From Alkalinema sp. CACIAM 70d (GTDB taxonomy: Bacteria; Cyanobacteriota; Cyanobacteriia; Leptolyngbyales; Leptolyngbyaceae), in NCBI GenBank assembly GCA_002148405.1, contig MUGG01000146.1, positions 27,958 through 91,957 on the forward strand: a stretch of DNA of 64,000 bases, read 5' to 3'. Below the pieces are notes generated by a model. It was not told the origin of the DNA, searched no databases, and saw nothing but the letters and a program-made list of their open reading frames with translations. Position 1 is the first letter of the stretch, and each line of letters begins with the position of its first letter. Of this stretch, positions 8,723-18,000 are shown piece after piece. A program made the position numbers and the translations under genes.

Positions 8723-9907
8723 ATGACCCCGCGAACCGCCCTCCCTTTCCTAGCCTCAGCGCTGAAAATGGCAGGACGGCACGGGTGGCTGACTGCCCTA
8801 CTGTGGTTAGTCGTCATTGCCCCGGCCCAAGCAGCCCTCGAACTCCGTGTCGCGATCGAAGAAAACGTCCCCAGCGTGAAAGTCGGCAGTTCCGTTGATG
8901 CCGTTGTTCGCGACGCCGCCTCTGGCCAAGTCCTGGGAAATATCCAAGGCATGAACGGCTTTGAAGCCCAACGAGGCGGACGGGGCATTGCGCTGGATAA
9001 ATGGACGGGAAGTAGCCTCTCGATCGAACCCAAGGATCCCAACGGTGTTGTCTGGATTGGCTCCCGTTGGTACCGGGGCAAAGCGGTCTTGGTGCCCACA
9101 GGGTCGGGTCTGACCGCAGTCAATCGGGTGGATTTGGAACAATATCTGTACAGCGTCCTCGGCGGCGAAATGAACGGAAATTGGAACCAGGAAGCACTCA
9201 AAGCCCAAGCGGTGGCCGCTCGCTCCTATGCCCTTTACCGTCGCAACCGGGATGGCAATGGCGTCTTTGACCTGTGTGATACAGCTCAGTGTCAGGTCTA
9301 TCGCGGAGTGCAGGATGAATCTGCGGGCACCCAAGCGGCGGTGAATGCCACGGCAGGACAAGTCTTGACCTATAAAGGCAAAATTATTGAAGCGCTCTTT
9401 CATTCCTCCTCCGGTGGCGCGACGGAAAATGTGGAGGATGTCTGGGGTTCCTATGTGCCCTACCTGCGGGCCGTCACGGATTATGACGAAACGGCTCCCG
9501 TCTTTCAGTGGAGCAAAACCTATAGCCAGAACGAACTGAGCAATTTAATTAGTGGTGTAGGTCAGGTGCGGGACGTGCAACCCGTGGGTCAGCCAACGGC
9601 AGGCGGACGCTATCGCAAAATGCGCATTGTCGGCGATCGGGGCCAGCGGGACATCAGCACGGAAGATCTGCGGGATGCGTTGAGCCTGCGGAGTTCCAAA
9701 TTCACGATCGTCTCCCAGTTCGACCAAACCAAGAGCAATAATAAGCAGCGCGCCACTAGCTTCGTGGTGCAAGGTCGCGGTTTTGGCCATGGCCTAGGGA
9801 TGAGCCAGTATGGGGCTCTGGGGTTAGCCAATCGCGGATTAAACTACCAACAAATTGTTTTGCATTACTACCAAGGCACCCAGTTAGCCAAAATTGACGT
9901 GCGTTAG
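8723..9907 (+). CDS. SpoIID/LytB domain protein, exported
   Basis: A 394-residue protein of the SpoIID/LytB family, related to the lytic transglycosylase/amidase-enhancer domain that acts on peptidoglycan in the periplasm. A signal peptide is visible (GWLTALLWLVVIAPAQA, cleavage near residue 37). The core shows VDLEQYLYSVLGGEM, WNQEALKAQAVAARSYAL, EALFHSSSGGATENVEDVWG and the C-terminal GRGFGHGLGMSQYGALGLA, all SpoIID hallmarks. The start is chosen at ATG 8723 because of the AAAGGAGA site, not the earlier in-frame codon at 8690. SpoIID-like proteins in cyanobacteria have been linked to cell wall remodelling; the exact role here is inference. Confidence 0.9.
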   Translation: MTPRTALPFLASALKMAGRHGWLTALLWLVVIAPAQAALELRVAIEENVPSVKVGSSVDAVVRDAASGQVLGNIQGMNGFEAQRGGRGIALDKWTGSSLSIEPKDPNGVVWIGSRWYRGKAVLVPTGSGLTAVNRVDLEQYLYSVLGGEMNGNWNQEALKAQAVAARSYALYRRNRDGNGVFDLCDTAQCQVYRGVQDESAGTQAAVNATAGQVLTYKGKIIEALFHSSSGGATENVEDVWGSYVPYLRAVTDYDETAPVFQWSKTYSQNELSNLISGVGQVRDVQPVGQPTAGGRYRKMRIVGDRGQRDISTEDLRDALSLRSSKFTIVSQFDQTKSNNKQRATSFVVQGRGFGHGLGMSQYGALGLANRGLNYQQIVLHYYQGTQLAKIDVR

Positions 9908-10048
9908 GGAATACCCTGCGCTAGAGTTAACCCGATGATTATTCTTTCTTAAATCGAGTGTAGCCAGTCTCTTAAAGTCCTGTCCGTATGATTGCGGAAG
10001 ATGTGGATTTCGTCACTTTCATTTGCGGGACTCCTTTAGAGATTGGCT

Positions 10049-12436
10049 ATGACGCACTTAAATCGCAGACAGCTTCTGACCTTCTTTGGGGCAAGCGCGG
10101 TCACGACTGCCCTAGCTCCTACAGCTTTGAATCGCTTTTTAGGGGGGACGGATGCAGCCCTCGCCGCAGACAAGCCCCTGGGCTTTACCCCGGTTCGCTT
10201 ACCCCATTCCCTGCCGATTTTCAAGGAAACCCCGACTTATTTAGCATCCTCGATCGGCGTTGGTTCCACGTTGCCTAAAGCGACTGCGTTTGAACAACTC
10301 CACTTAAATACCTACTCTCCGATCGACGATGTCGTCGTACCCCCCGAGTACGAACGCTACGTGATTGTCAGTTGGGGCGATCGGGTGTTCCCAAACAAAG
10401 AAGAATATTTTGGTTACAACTGTGACTACACGGGCTACGTCCCCATTCGCGAAGAGGAAGAAGGCTGGCTGTGGGTAAACCATGAGTACGTCAGCTATCC
10501 CATGTCCCGCTTTGCACCGGACACCCCCGCAGATGTCAAAGATACCAGCCTGTATCCTGAATCCGCTCCAGTTGTCTTGGGCGCAGATTTCCCCAATACC
10601 CTCGATCGCACCCTGCGGGGAGAATTCCTCTACAACTTAGGCGGTTCGATCGTTCGGATTAAAAAGCAGAACGATCGGTACCAACCCATCAGCGATCGGA
10701 AGAATCGGCGAATCCATGGTCTGTCGGGTCTAGGCATCAACGCCAGCCGCAAAGACAGCTACGCCAGCATCACCAGTTGGGGAAACAAGTCCTACCAAAA
10801 GGGCGATCAAAACTATCTGATCGGAACAGGCCCAGCCGTGAAAGATGTCTTTGAAGCGGTCAATACCGACGGATTAGGCAACCGCATTATTGGCACGGCC
10901 TACAACTGTTCCGGTGGCACCACCCCTTGGGGCACGGTTTTATCTGCTGAGGAAAATTTCCAGGGCAGCGCTGATTTCTTTATTGGGGTGACAGAATCAG
11001 TCAAACCCAATGGCAGCCAAACCAGCTACACCGCAGGCACGACGGGGGCTGAGTTTGGTTTGGTGGGCGAAAAATATGGCTGGATGGTAGAAATTGATCC
11101 CGCAGATCCCAACTTCCGTCCTCGTAAACACACGGCCCTGGGACGCTTCCGCCACGAAAACATTACCGTGCGGGCTGAGGCGGGTCGTAAGCTGGTGGCC
11201 TACATGGGCGACGATCGGCGCGGGGGCCACACCTGGAAATTCGTCAGCAACGGGACCGTCAGCAATGCCAAGAGCAAAGCCAACAGCCGCCTGTTTGAGA
11301 ATGGTGTGCTCTACGTTGCGAAGTTTAATCCTCCCAGCAATCCCCGCCGCCCGGATGAGGGTACCGGCGAATGGATTCCCCTCACTTTGCAGACCCCGAC
11401 CAATCCGATTTCTCCTAGTGTTTTGTCCAGCGTTGAATTTCAGGCCCTCGGAGTGGCTCAGCGCAGTGGTCGTTTGCCCTTGCCTCGTCGGAATGGGGTA
11501 GCGGGTCAAACCAGCGATGGCGGTACCTTCAACTGCGATACTACCAATGAAGCCACCGCCCTTTCCGGTTACCGGAATAAAACCCTGGCAAACTTCTACA
11601 GTTCCCAAGGGGCAATCCTGTGTGATGCATTCTTGGCGGCAAACTTGGCGGGGGGCACTCCAACGGCTCGTCCAGAGGATTTGGAAATCAATCCCAAGAA
11701 TCCCCGAGAAGTCTTCATTGCTTATACCGATGGCGCACCGGGGGGCGATGGCTATCCCGACTCCCGCATTTTCGTCGTCGCTAAGTACTCCGGTGGCAAC
11801 AACGATACCCAGCAATCCGGTGGACTGTACAAAATTATTGAAGACAGTGCAGACAGCACAGGCCGCACCTTTAAGTGGAAGCGGTTAGAACAAGGCGGAG
11901 AAGCGGGTTCGATCGATGGCGCAGGCTTCGCCAACGTAGACAACCTTGCCTTTGACCAGAAGGGCAACATCTGGGGCGTTACCGATATGTCCACAGGACT
12001 CCACAACGGGTTCGAAGTGGGTGCTGCGGGCAAAGTGACCGAGATTAGCCATGCCCAGGCGGGGAACGTGTCCAATTATGTCGGCATTTTTGGTAATAAC
12101 TGGCTGTTCTATATTCCCCTCAAGGGCCAACATGCAGGACAGGTGGTGCCCTTCGCCTATGGGCCGCCCCGCTGCGAGATGACTGGCCCAACCTTTGTGG
12201 GGAATACACTGATTCTTTCAGTGCAACATCCCAGCGAAGACTGTCCCTACCAACCGCAGGTGAACTTAACCCGATCGGTGGAAATGTTGGCATTGAATGG
12301 GTCGATCGTTTACCAAACCCGTACAGTTCCGCGCGGTAGCAACTGGCCCAGCAATCTCAAGGGCAACCCCAACGGAGCACCTAAGCCTTCCGTTATCGGA
12401 ATTCGGCCTAAAAAGTCGGGAGCGAAGTTTGTTTAA
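10049..12436 (+). CDS. phoX: PhoX-type alkaline phosphatase (DUF839), Tat-exported
   Basis: A protein of 795 residues from ATG 10049 (a TTG two codons upstream is also open). It begins with a twin-arginine signal, NRRQLLTFFGASA, then an Ala-rich stretch, so it should be exported folded with its cofactor. The body has PhoX/DUF839 features: WVNHEYVSYP, GGTTPWGTVLSAEENFQG (the conserved TPWGT...EEN block), RFRHENITV and DNLAFDQKGNIWG. PhoX enzymes use Fe/Ca to hydrolyse phosphomonoesters. The protein is somewhat longer than classical PhoX, so a related phosphoesterase is possible. It is followed by a strong terminator at 12619. Confidence 0.85.
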   Translation: MTHLNRRQLLTFFGASAVTTALAPTALNRFLGGTDAALAADKPLGFTPVRLPHSLPIFKETPTYLASSIGVGSTLPKATAFEQLHLNTYSPIDDVVVPPEYERYVIVSWGDRVFPNKEEYFGYNCDYTGYVPIREEEEGWLWVNHEYVSYPMSRFAPDTPADVKDTSLYPESAPVVLGADFPNTLDRTLRGEFLYNLGGSIVRIKKQNDRYQPISDRKNRRIHGLSGLGINASRKDSYASITSWGNKSYQKGDQNYLIGTGPAVKDVFEAVNTDGLGNRIIGTAYNCSGGTTPWGTVLSAEENFQGSADFFIGVTESVKPNGSQTSYTAGTTGAEFGLVGEKYGWMVEIDPADPNFRPRKHTALGRFRHENITVRAEAGRKLVAYMGDDRRGGHTWKFVSNGTVSNAKSKANSRLFENGVLYVAKFNPPSNPRRPDEGTGEWIPLTLQTPTNPISPSVLSSVEFQALGVAQRSGRLPLPRRNGVAGQTSDGGTFNCDTTNEATALSGYRNKTLANFYSSQGAILCDAFLAANLAGGTPTARPEDLEINPKNPREVFIAYTDGAPGGDGYPDSRIFVVAKYSGGNNDTQQSGGLYKIIEDSADSTGRTFKWKRLEQGGEAGSIDGAGFANVDNLAFDQKGNIWGVTDMSTGLHNGFEVGAAGKVTEISHAQAGNVSNYVGIFGNNWLFYIPLKGQHAGQVVPFAYGPPRCEMTGPTFVGNTLILSVQHPSEDCPYQPQVNLTRSVEMLALNGSIVYQTRTVPRGSNWPSNLKGNPNGAPKPSVIGIRPKKSGAKFV

Positions 12437-12618
12437 GCTGGATTGTTTCAGCGTTAAGAGAGTAGCCATGGGGTTCCGCCAAACGACTGAACTTTTGGTA
12501 GGCTGCCTAATCATCTTCACTTTTGGCTTAACTTGGGCAACTTAAATTTAAGCCTCCTGCAAAACAGGGTTGCCATCACAACCATTGCACGGGGTTCATA
12601 TCACTTGCTCAATCACAT

Positions 12619-12654
12619 GGGATGGGTGCCATTGGCACTTATCCCTCTTTTTTT
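12619..12654 (+). terminator. Rho-independent terminator after phoX
   Basis: The hairpin has GGGAT (12619-12623) pairing with ATCCC (12641-12645) and, inside it, GTGCC pairing with GGCAC, followed by TC and seven T. It lies about 180 bases after the phoX stop, on the same strand. The rest of the 430-base gap (12437-12865) shows no gene. Confidence 0.85.
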
Positions 12655-12865
12655 GCGTCGGGGGGCACGGACGGAATGGTCGCTTGTAGAATGTTAGCGA
12701 CTGCCTAGTCGTCGGAATCATTCCATTAGCGCTGTTCAGATAGCGGCTTAATCACCCACTATCTAGATTTCAGACGCTTTCACAGAATTTTTCCAAATTT
12801 GTGGAATTCTTCAGAACATTTCTTGAAGTCAAGGTCAGTACCGTCGCGAACTGAAGCAGGATGAA

Positions 12866-14998
12866 ATGGGTGTGTGGGCAAGTACGATGGTGAGTGAACT
12901 GAGTGTGATCCTGTTGCAGCGGGGTACTGGTTTGCTTGCGAGTTCAGACTCCTCCTTGCCGACGTGGTTAGAGCAACTGTTACAAAATTCTCCCCTCGGG
13001 TCCGTGGTGGGAACGTTTGTGGCGTTAGCAGGCGCACTGACGTTTTTGTCTACACAAACGGAAACCATTCAAAAGTTAATTGAATCTTGGCGCACGATCG
13101 CAGGCTTCTTTCGATCACCGACACAAACAACTATACCGATCGACACCACCGAAAATCGCCGCCGCTTTCTACGGGTGCTGAAAAGTGAAATTGCCCGTCG
13201 TCGTCAAGATTCCTTGCACAAGCTGGTGGTGATTGATTTGATGTTGCAGGATCAGCCTGAACAGGTGGGGCGACTGCAACTTCCCGAGTTAGCCGTTCTT
13301 CAGGAATCCCAGGTAGAACGCACTTTAAAAGTCAAGAATCAACCCGCTGTGGCGATCGCGAATATGCGAACGCTCTTTGATGTATTTAATCAGGTCGATA
13401 TTGATGGAAAGTTGTTGATTTTAGGGAGACCGGGTTCGGGCAAAACAACGGAAATTCTCAAATTTGCAGCGGAGTTAATCGATCGGGCTGAGGCAGACCC
13501 TGATGCGGCGATTCCTGTGATTTTGGAACTGTCGTCTTGGCGCGATGAAGAAAAACCGATCGCCCATTGGATTATGGGGCAACTCAAGAAGCAATACAAT
13601 GTTCCACTCCCGGTTGCGCAGCAATGGTTGCAAAATGAGCAGTTAGTACTGCTGCTGGATGGGCTCAATGAATTGGGTTTAGTCCAGCAGGTGAAATGCA
13701 TCCAGGCTATTAATCATTTTTTAGCAGAAACGGTCTACCCTCACTTTATTGTTTGCTGTCGGGAAGAGGAATATCAAGCCGGTGAGGCAAAATTATCGCG
13801 GTTGAATGGTGCAATTTATTTACAACCTTTAACAGATACACAAATCTATCAATATTTGGAACAAGTCAATCGACTAACCCTTTGGGAGAACATTCAACAG
13901 TCCAGAGAACTTAAGGAACTCGCCAGGATTCCGTTATTGCTAACAATGATGGTCGCGGTCTACCAAGGGCGAATGATTCATACCCCCCAGGATTTGTTTG
14001 ATTTATATATTGATCAACGCTTTAGCCAATCGATCGAACAATCTCAATATCCCTCTGGGCAGGAGCCTTCCCGCGCCCAAACTCGGCAATATTTAATCTG
14101 GCTAGCACGACAACTGAAAGCCCAAGCAAAACCAGAATTGTTAATCGAGCGCATTCAGCCCAGTTGGTTAGGACAATCCCGCGATCGACTCTGGTATCGA
14201 TTAAGTTGTGGCGTCATTATTGGACTGTTGTATTTGATGATCACCTGGCTAGTTCTATGGCAGTTAGGCTTTGGGTCTGCGGGGCGAGTCTTTGGTGTAA
14301 TGGTTGCCGGCATGGTGGGCTTTCTCTACGGGGTCTACAGCCGGGAAAATCTGAATCATTGGTTACTACGATTTAAGATTTTACAACCCCTGATAGACCT
14401 ATTAGATAATGAAGAAATTGAGCCGATTCAACTAGGTTGGTCATGGGAACGGGCTCGATCGGGAGCCATTGCTGGCTCCATGATTGGCTTATTGTTAGGC
14501 ACGATCGTCATTGGTTTCTTTGCCTATAAGGGCTTCTTTATCAAAGGTTTTGTCTGGGGTCTCTCTTTTGCGGTGAGTTACGGATTACTCATTGGATTAG
14601 TGTCCGGCTTACAGGCAGGAATTCATACCAGCAATGAGCCCAATCAAGGCATACGAGAGTCAGCCAGAAATGCGCTAACGATGTTTTTAATCGGGGTGCC
14701 CATGGGGATGATTCTGGCAACGATCGGCTTATTTTTGCCCACTTCCCAGGTAGATTTGCACCTCAATTTCTGGTTGGGAATGGGGTGTGGCTTATTTTCA
14801 GCCCTATTAACGGGAGGACTCCCTTGTATTCAACATTTCGTGTTGCGCGTCTTGCTCTGGCGCAGTGGGGTTATGCCGTGGAACTATGCCCGATTTCTAA
14901 ACTATGCCCATGACTTACGGTTAATGCAGCGGGTAGGGGGACGCTATCGGTTTATCCATGAGTTGCTACGGGAACACTTCGCACAGATGAATTCATAA
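12866..14998 (+). CDS. NACHT-type NTPase with N-terminal and multiple C-terminal membrane segments
   Basis: A 710-residue STAND/NACHT-family NTPase. An N-terminal hydrophobic segment (about 44-61) is followed by a linker and the NTPase: Walker A GRPGSGKTT 187-195, Walker B with LVLLLDGLNEL 260-270, sensor region HFIVCCREEEY 293-303, and the NACHT winged-helix part to about 430. Residues about 445-655 hold around six hydrophobic segments, and the protein ends with GGRYRFIHELLREHF (691-705), the closing motif of many bacterial NACHT proteins. Start is ATG 12866, or ATG 12887. Such proteins are abundant in filamentous cyanobacteria; some bacterial NACHT proteins defend against phage, others may be signalling. 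No effector domain or partner gene is seen, so function is open. Confidence 0.8.
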   Translation: MGVWASTMVSELSVILLQRGTGLLASSDSSLPTWLEQLLQNSPLGSVVGTFVALAGALTFLSTQTETIQKLIESWRTIAGFFRSPTQTTIPIDTTENRRRFLRVLKSEIARRRQDSLHKLVVIDLMLQDQPEQVGRLQLPELAVLQESQVERTLKVKNQPAVAIANMRTLFDVFNQVDIDGKLLILGRPGSGKTTEILKFAAELIDRAEADPDAAIPVILELSSWRDEEKPIAHWIMGQLKKQYNVPLPVAQQWLQNEQLVLLLDGLNELGLVQQVKCIQAINHFLAETVYPHFIVCCREEEYQAGEAKLSRLNGAIYLQPLTDTQIYQYLEQVNRLTLWENIQQSRELKELARIPLLLTMMVAVYQGRMIHTPQDLFDLYIDQRFSQSIEQSQYPSGQEPSRAQTRQYLIWLARQLKAQAKPELLIERIQPSWLGQSRDRLWYRLSCGVIIGLLYLMITWLVLWQLGFGSAGRVFGVMVAGMVGFLYGVYSRENLNHWLLRFKILQPLIDLLDNEEIEPIQLGWSWERARSGAIAGSMIGLLLGTIVIGFFAYKGFFIKGFVWGLSFAVSYGLLIGLVSGLQAGIHTSNEPNQGIRESARNALTMFLIGVPMGMILATIGLFLPTSQVDLHLNFWLGMGCGLFSALLTGGLPCIQHFVLRVLLWRSGVMPWNYARFLNYAHDLRLMQRVGGRYRFIHELLREHFAQMNS

Positions 14999-15083
14999 GG
15001 GATTTGCGGAGCAATCAGGGAACGGCGTACAAATAAAATCTCAAGTGGATGAGTCGGAGGAAAGGTAGGGGGTTAGAACTTTT

Positions 15084-18000
15084 CTAAACAAGATGATGCA
15101 CACTGTACAATAGGCTCTCTAACGTATAGGGCTTTTCTAAAAACAGTCGAGCACCGACCGCCAATGCTGCTTCTCGGTGTATTGATAACCCACTGACAGC
15201 AATGATAACAGCCTGTGGATTCATGCTTTTCAACACTCGGATCGCCGTGATTCCATCCATGTCTGGCATCATGATGTCAATAATAATCACTTTCACGTCA
15301 TTGCGATGTTGAGTATACAGTTCGATCGCGTCTATTCCGTTGTTGGCAACTAAGGTTGTGTATTGATAATGTTCTAGTGAAACTCGAGTGGCTTGCTGCA
15401 CAGGAATATCATCTTCCACAATTAATACTAATTCTCCCTGGCCCTGTGGGCAGACTTCTAGGGTTCCCTGAACTTCCAGGGTAGATTCGATCGTAGGGAG
15501 ATACAGCTTAAACTGACTACCTTGACCCACTTGACTCGCCAGTTGCAAAAAGCCACCATGGTTTTTGACAATCCCGAGCACCGTCGAAAGGCCTAGCCCA
15601 GTGCCCGATCCTGGCTCTTTGGTCGTAAAGAAAGGGTCAAAGATCCGATCGCGAATTTCAGGCGGAATTCCCGTCCCGGTGTCCGTGACTGTGAGCAAGA
15701 CATAATTGCCCACCTGACTATCCAACGTCATCCGAGCAAAGATTTCATCCACATAAAAGTTTTCTACGGCTAGGGTGAGTACACCACCATCAGGCATGGC
15801 ATCCCGCGCATTGACACATAAATTCAGCAGGACCTGATGCAATTGGGTGGCATTGGCGGAAACCAGCGCTAGCGGCGTCTTAGGCATCTGTTGGCAAATC
15901 TCGATCGATTTGGGAAAAGTCGGTCGGATTACATTAATCACATCCTGCACCAGCGGCACTACTTCAACGGGATTCTGCTCCCCACTGGTGCTGCGGGTAA
16001 AGGTCAGAATTTGTTGAATCATATCTGCCCCTCGTCTTGCACTATCTTCAACAATCTTTAACATCTGTTGGGATTGTTCTACCTGAAAATTCAATGGTTT
16101 CAACTGCAAAAGCCTAGAAATGGCTAATATCGGTGTCAGTACATTATTTAAATCGTGGGCAATTCCACTCGCTAACGTGCCCAAACTTTCTAGCCGTTGA
16201 GCTTGATAGAATTGCGCTTCTAGTAATTTCTTTTCTGTAATATCTGTATCGACTGCGAGGATGGATTGGGGTTGTCCTGATTCATCGCGGATTAGTGTCC
16301 AGCGAGTTTCTACAGTCACTGTTTTCCCAGTTTTAGTCGTGTTGTCAATTTCTCCCTGCCAATGACCTGTCTCCGAGACCCGTTGCATAATGGTTTCAAT
16401 TGAAGCAAATTGATCTTGGAGTAGCTGATCGGCTTGCTGCCCGATCGCTTCTGCGGCAGTCCAACCGTACAAGCGCTCAGCGGCTGGATTCCAATAGAGA
16501 ATCTGGTTATTTAAATCACGGACAAAAATGGCATCGGAGGCAATTTCTAGCAAAGCTGCCTGTTCTCGAATTTTTTGTTCCGCTAGTTTACGATCGGTAA
16601 TATCGGTATGGGTACCAATCACCCGCAATGGTGTCCCATCGGCAGCCCATTCAATGACCTGCCCCCGATCAAGAATCCATTTATAACTGCCATCTTTGCA
16701 ACGCATACGATGTTCATTTTTATAAATGGGAGTCTCGCCCCGAAAATGCTGGTTCAGATCGGCATAGCATTGTTCTCGATCCTCCGGATGCACCCGACTA
16801 TTCCACTCCTCCAGGGTGTTGCCAATGTCAGAATCCGCATAGCCGATCATAGCTTTCCATTGAGGGGAAAAGAACACCAAATTGGTCTGCGCATTCCAAT
16901 CCCAAATTCCATCCCCGGAACCTTCTAGGGCAAATTGCCAACGGGCTTCACTTTCTCGTAGGGCCTCTTCTGCCAGTTTACGATCGGTGATGTCGATCGC
17001 AGTTCCCACAATTCGCACAATTTCACCTTGGTCATTCCGAATGGGTGAGAGGGTTGTCAATGTCCAGATTATGTGGCCATCAAAAACAATTTTCTCTTCG
17101 TAGGAAATACTGGTATTGGCTTGCAGACAACGTTGATAGTTCTGGCGAAAAAGCACTCCAATTTGACTACCATAAGCCTCTTCTGGCGTTTTCCCTTGCG
17201 ATTCTTGGCTACTAATGCCCCCATACTGTTCAGCTAAGTGATTAAAGCCCGCATAGTAAAAATCATTGTCCCGTACATCAATGGCAAAGATAGCTTCATT
17301 GGCACCGTTATATACACTAGTCAGAAACGCTTCCCGCTGTTGTAGCTCAATTTCAATCCGTTTACGATCGGTGATATTGCGACTTAAGGTTGCAAGGGCG
17401 ATCGGTTCTTCTTGTTCGTCTCGAATACAGACCACGTTGTAAATCATCCACAGTGCTTCACCAGTTTGGAAATGGCGAAACCGAATTTCCACCTCTGCCC
17501 GTCCATCTCGCAAGACCTGAGGAAAAAATTCATTGATAATAAAATCTTGGTCTTCAGGGAAAAAGCAATCTCGCACAGAGAGGTTAGAGAGGCAGGCAAC
17601 ATCAGGAATCCCGAGTATTTGTTTGGCTGCGGCATTAACGTAAAATGGAACCCAATCCATTCCGCAGATACCAATAAATTCCGAACTATTTTCGGCCAGC
17701 GCCACGAATTTGCGGATTTCTAGCTCTGCTTGTTTACGATCTGTGACATCCTCCGCAATGCCCCCATAGCGATAGACTTGGCCCGATTCATTCCGAATGG
17801 CAAAGCCCCAATCCCAAATCCAGCGAACCGTACCATCAGGCCGAATAATGCGGTATTCCACTGCACTAGAAGCTCCTTGGCGCTGCTGTTGCAGTTTTGT
17901 TTGCACCCGATCGCGATCATCAGGATGAATGGCTTCTAACCAGGAGTCGGGCCGATCTAACAAACTTTGGCGCGATCTCCCCCACACGGTTTCGTAGGAC

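Noticed and set aside
9930..10000. Possible Pho box before phoX
   Set aside because: TTAACC and CTTAAA fragments occur but not the regular 8-base direct repeats at 11-base spacing.
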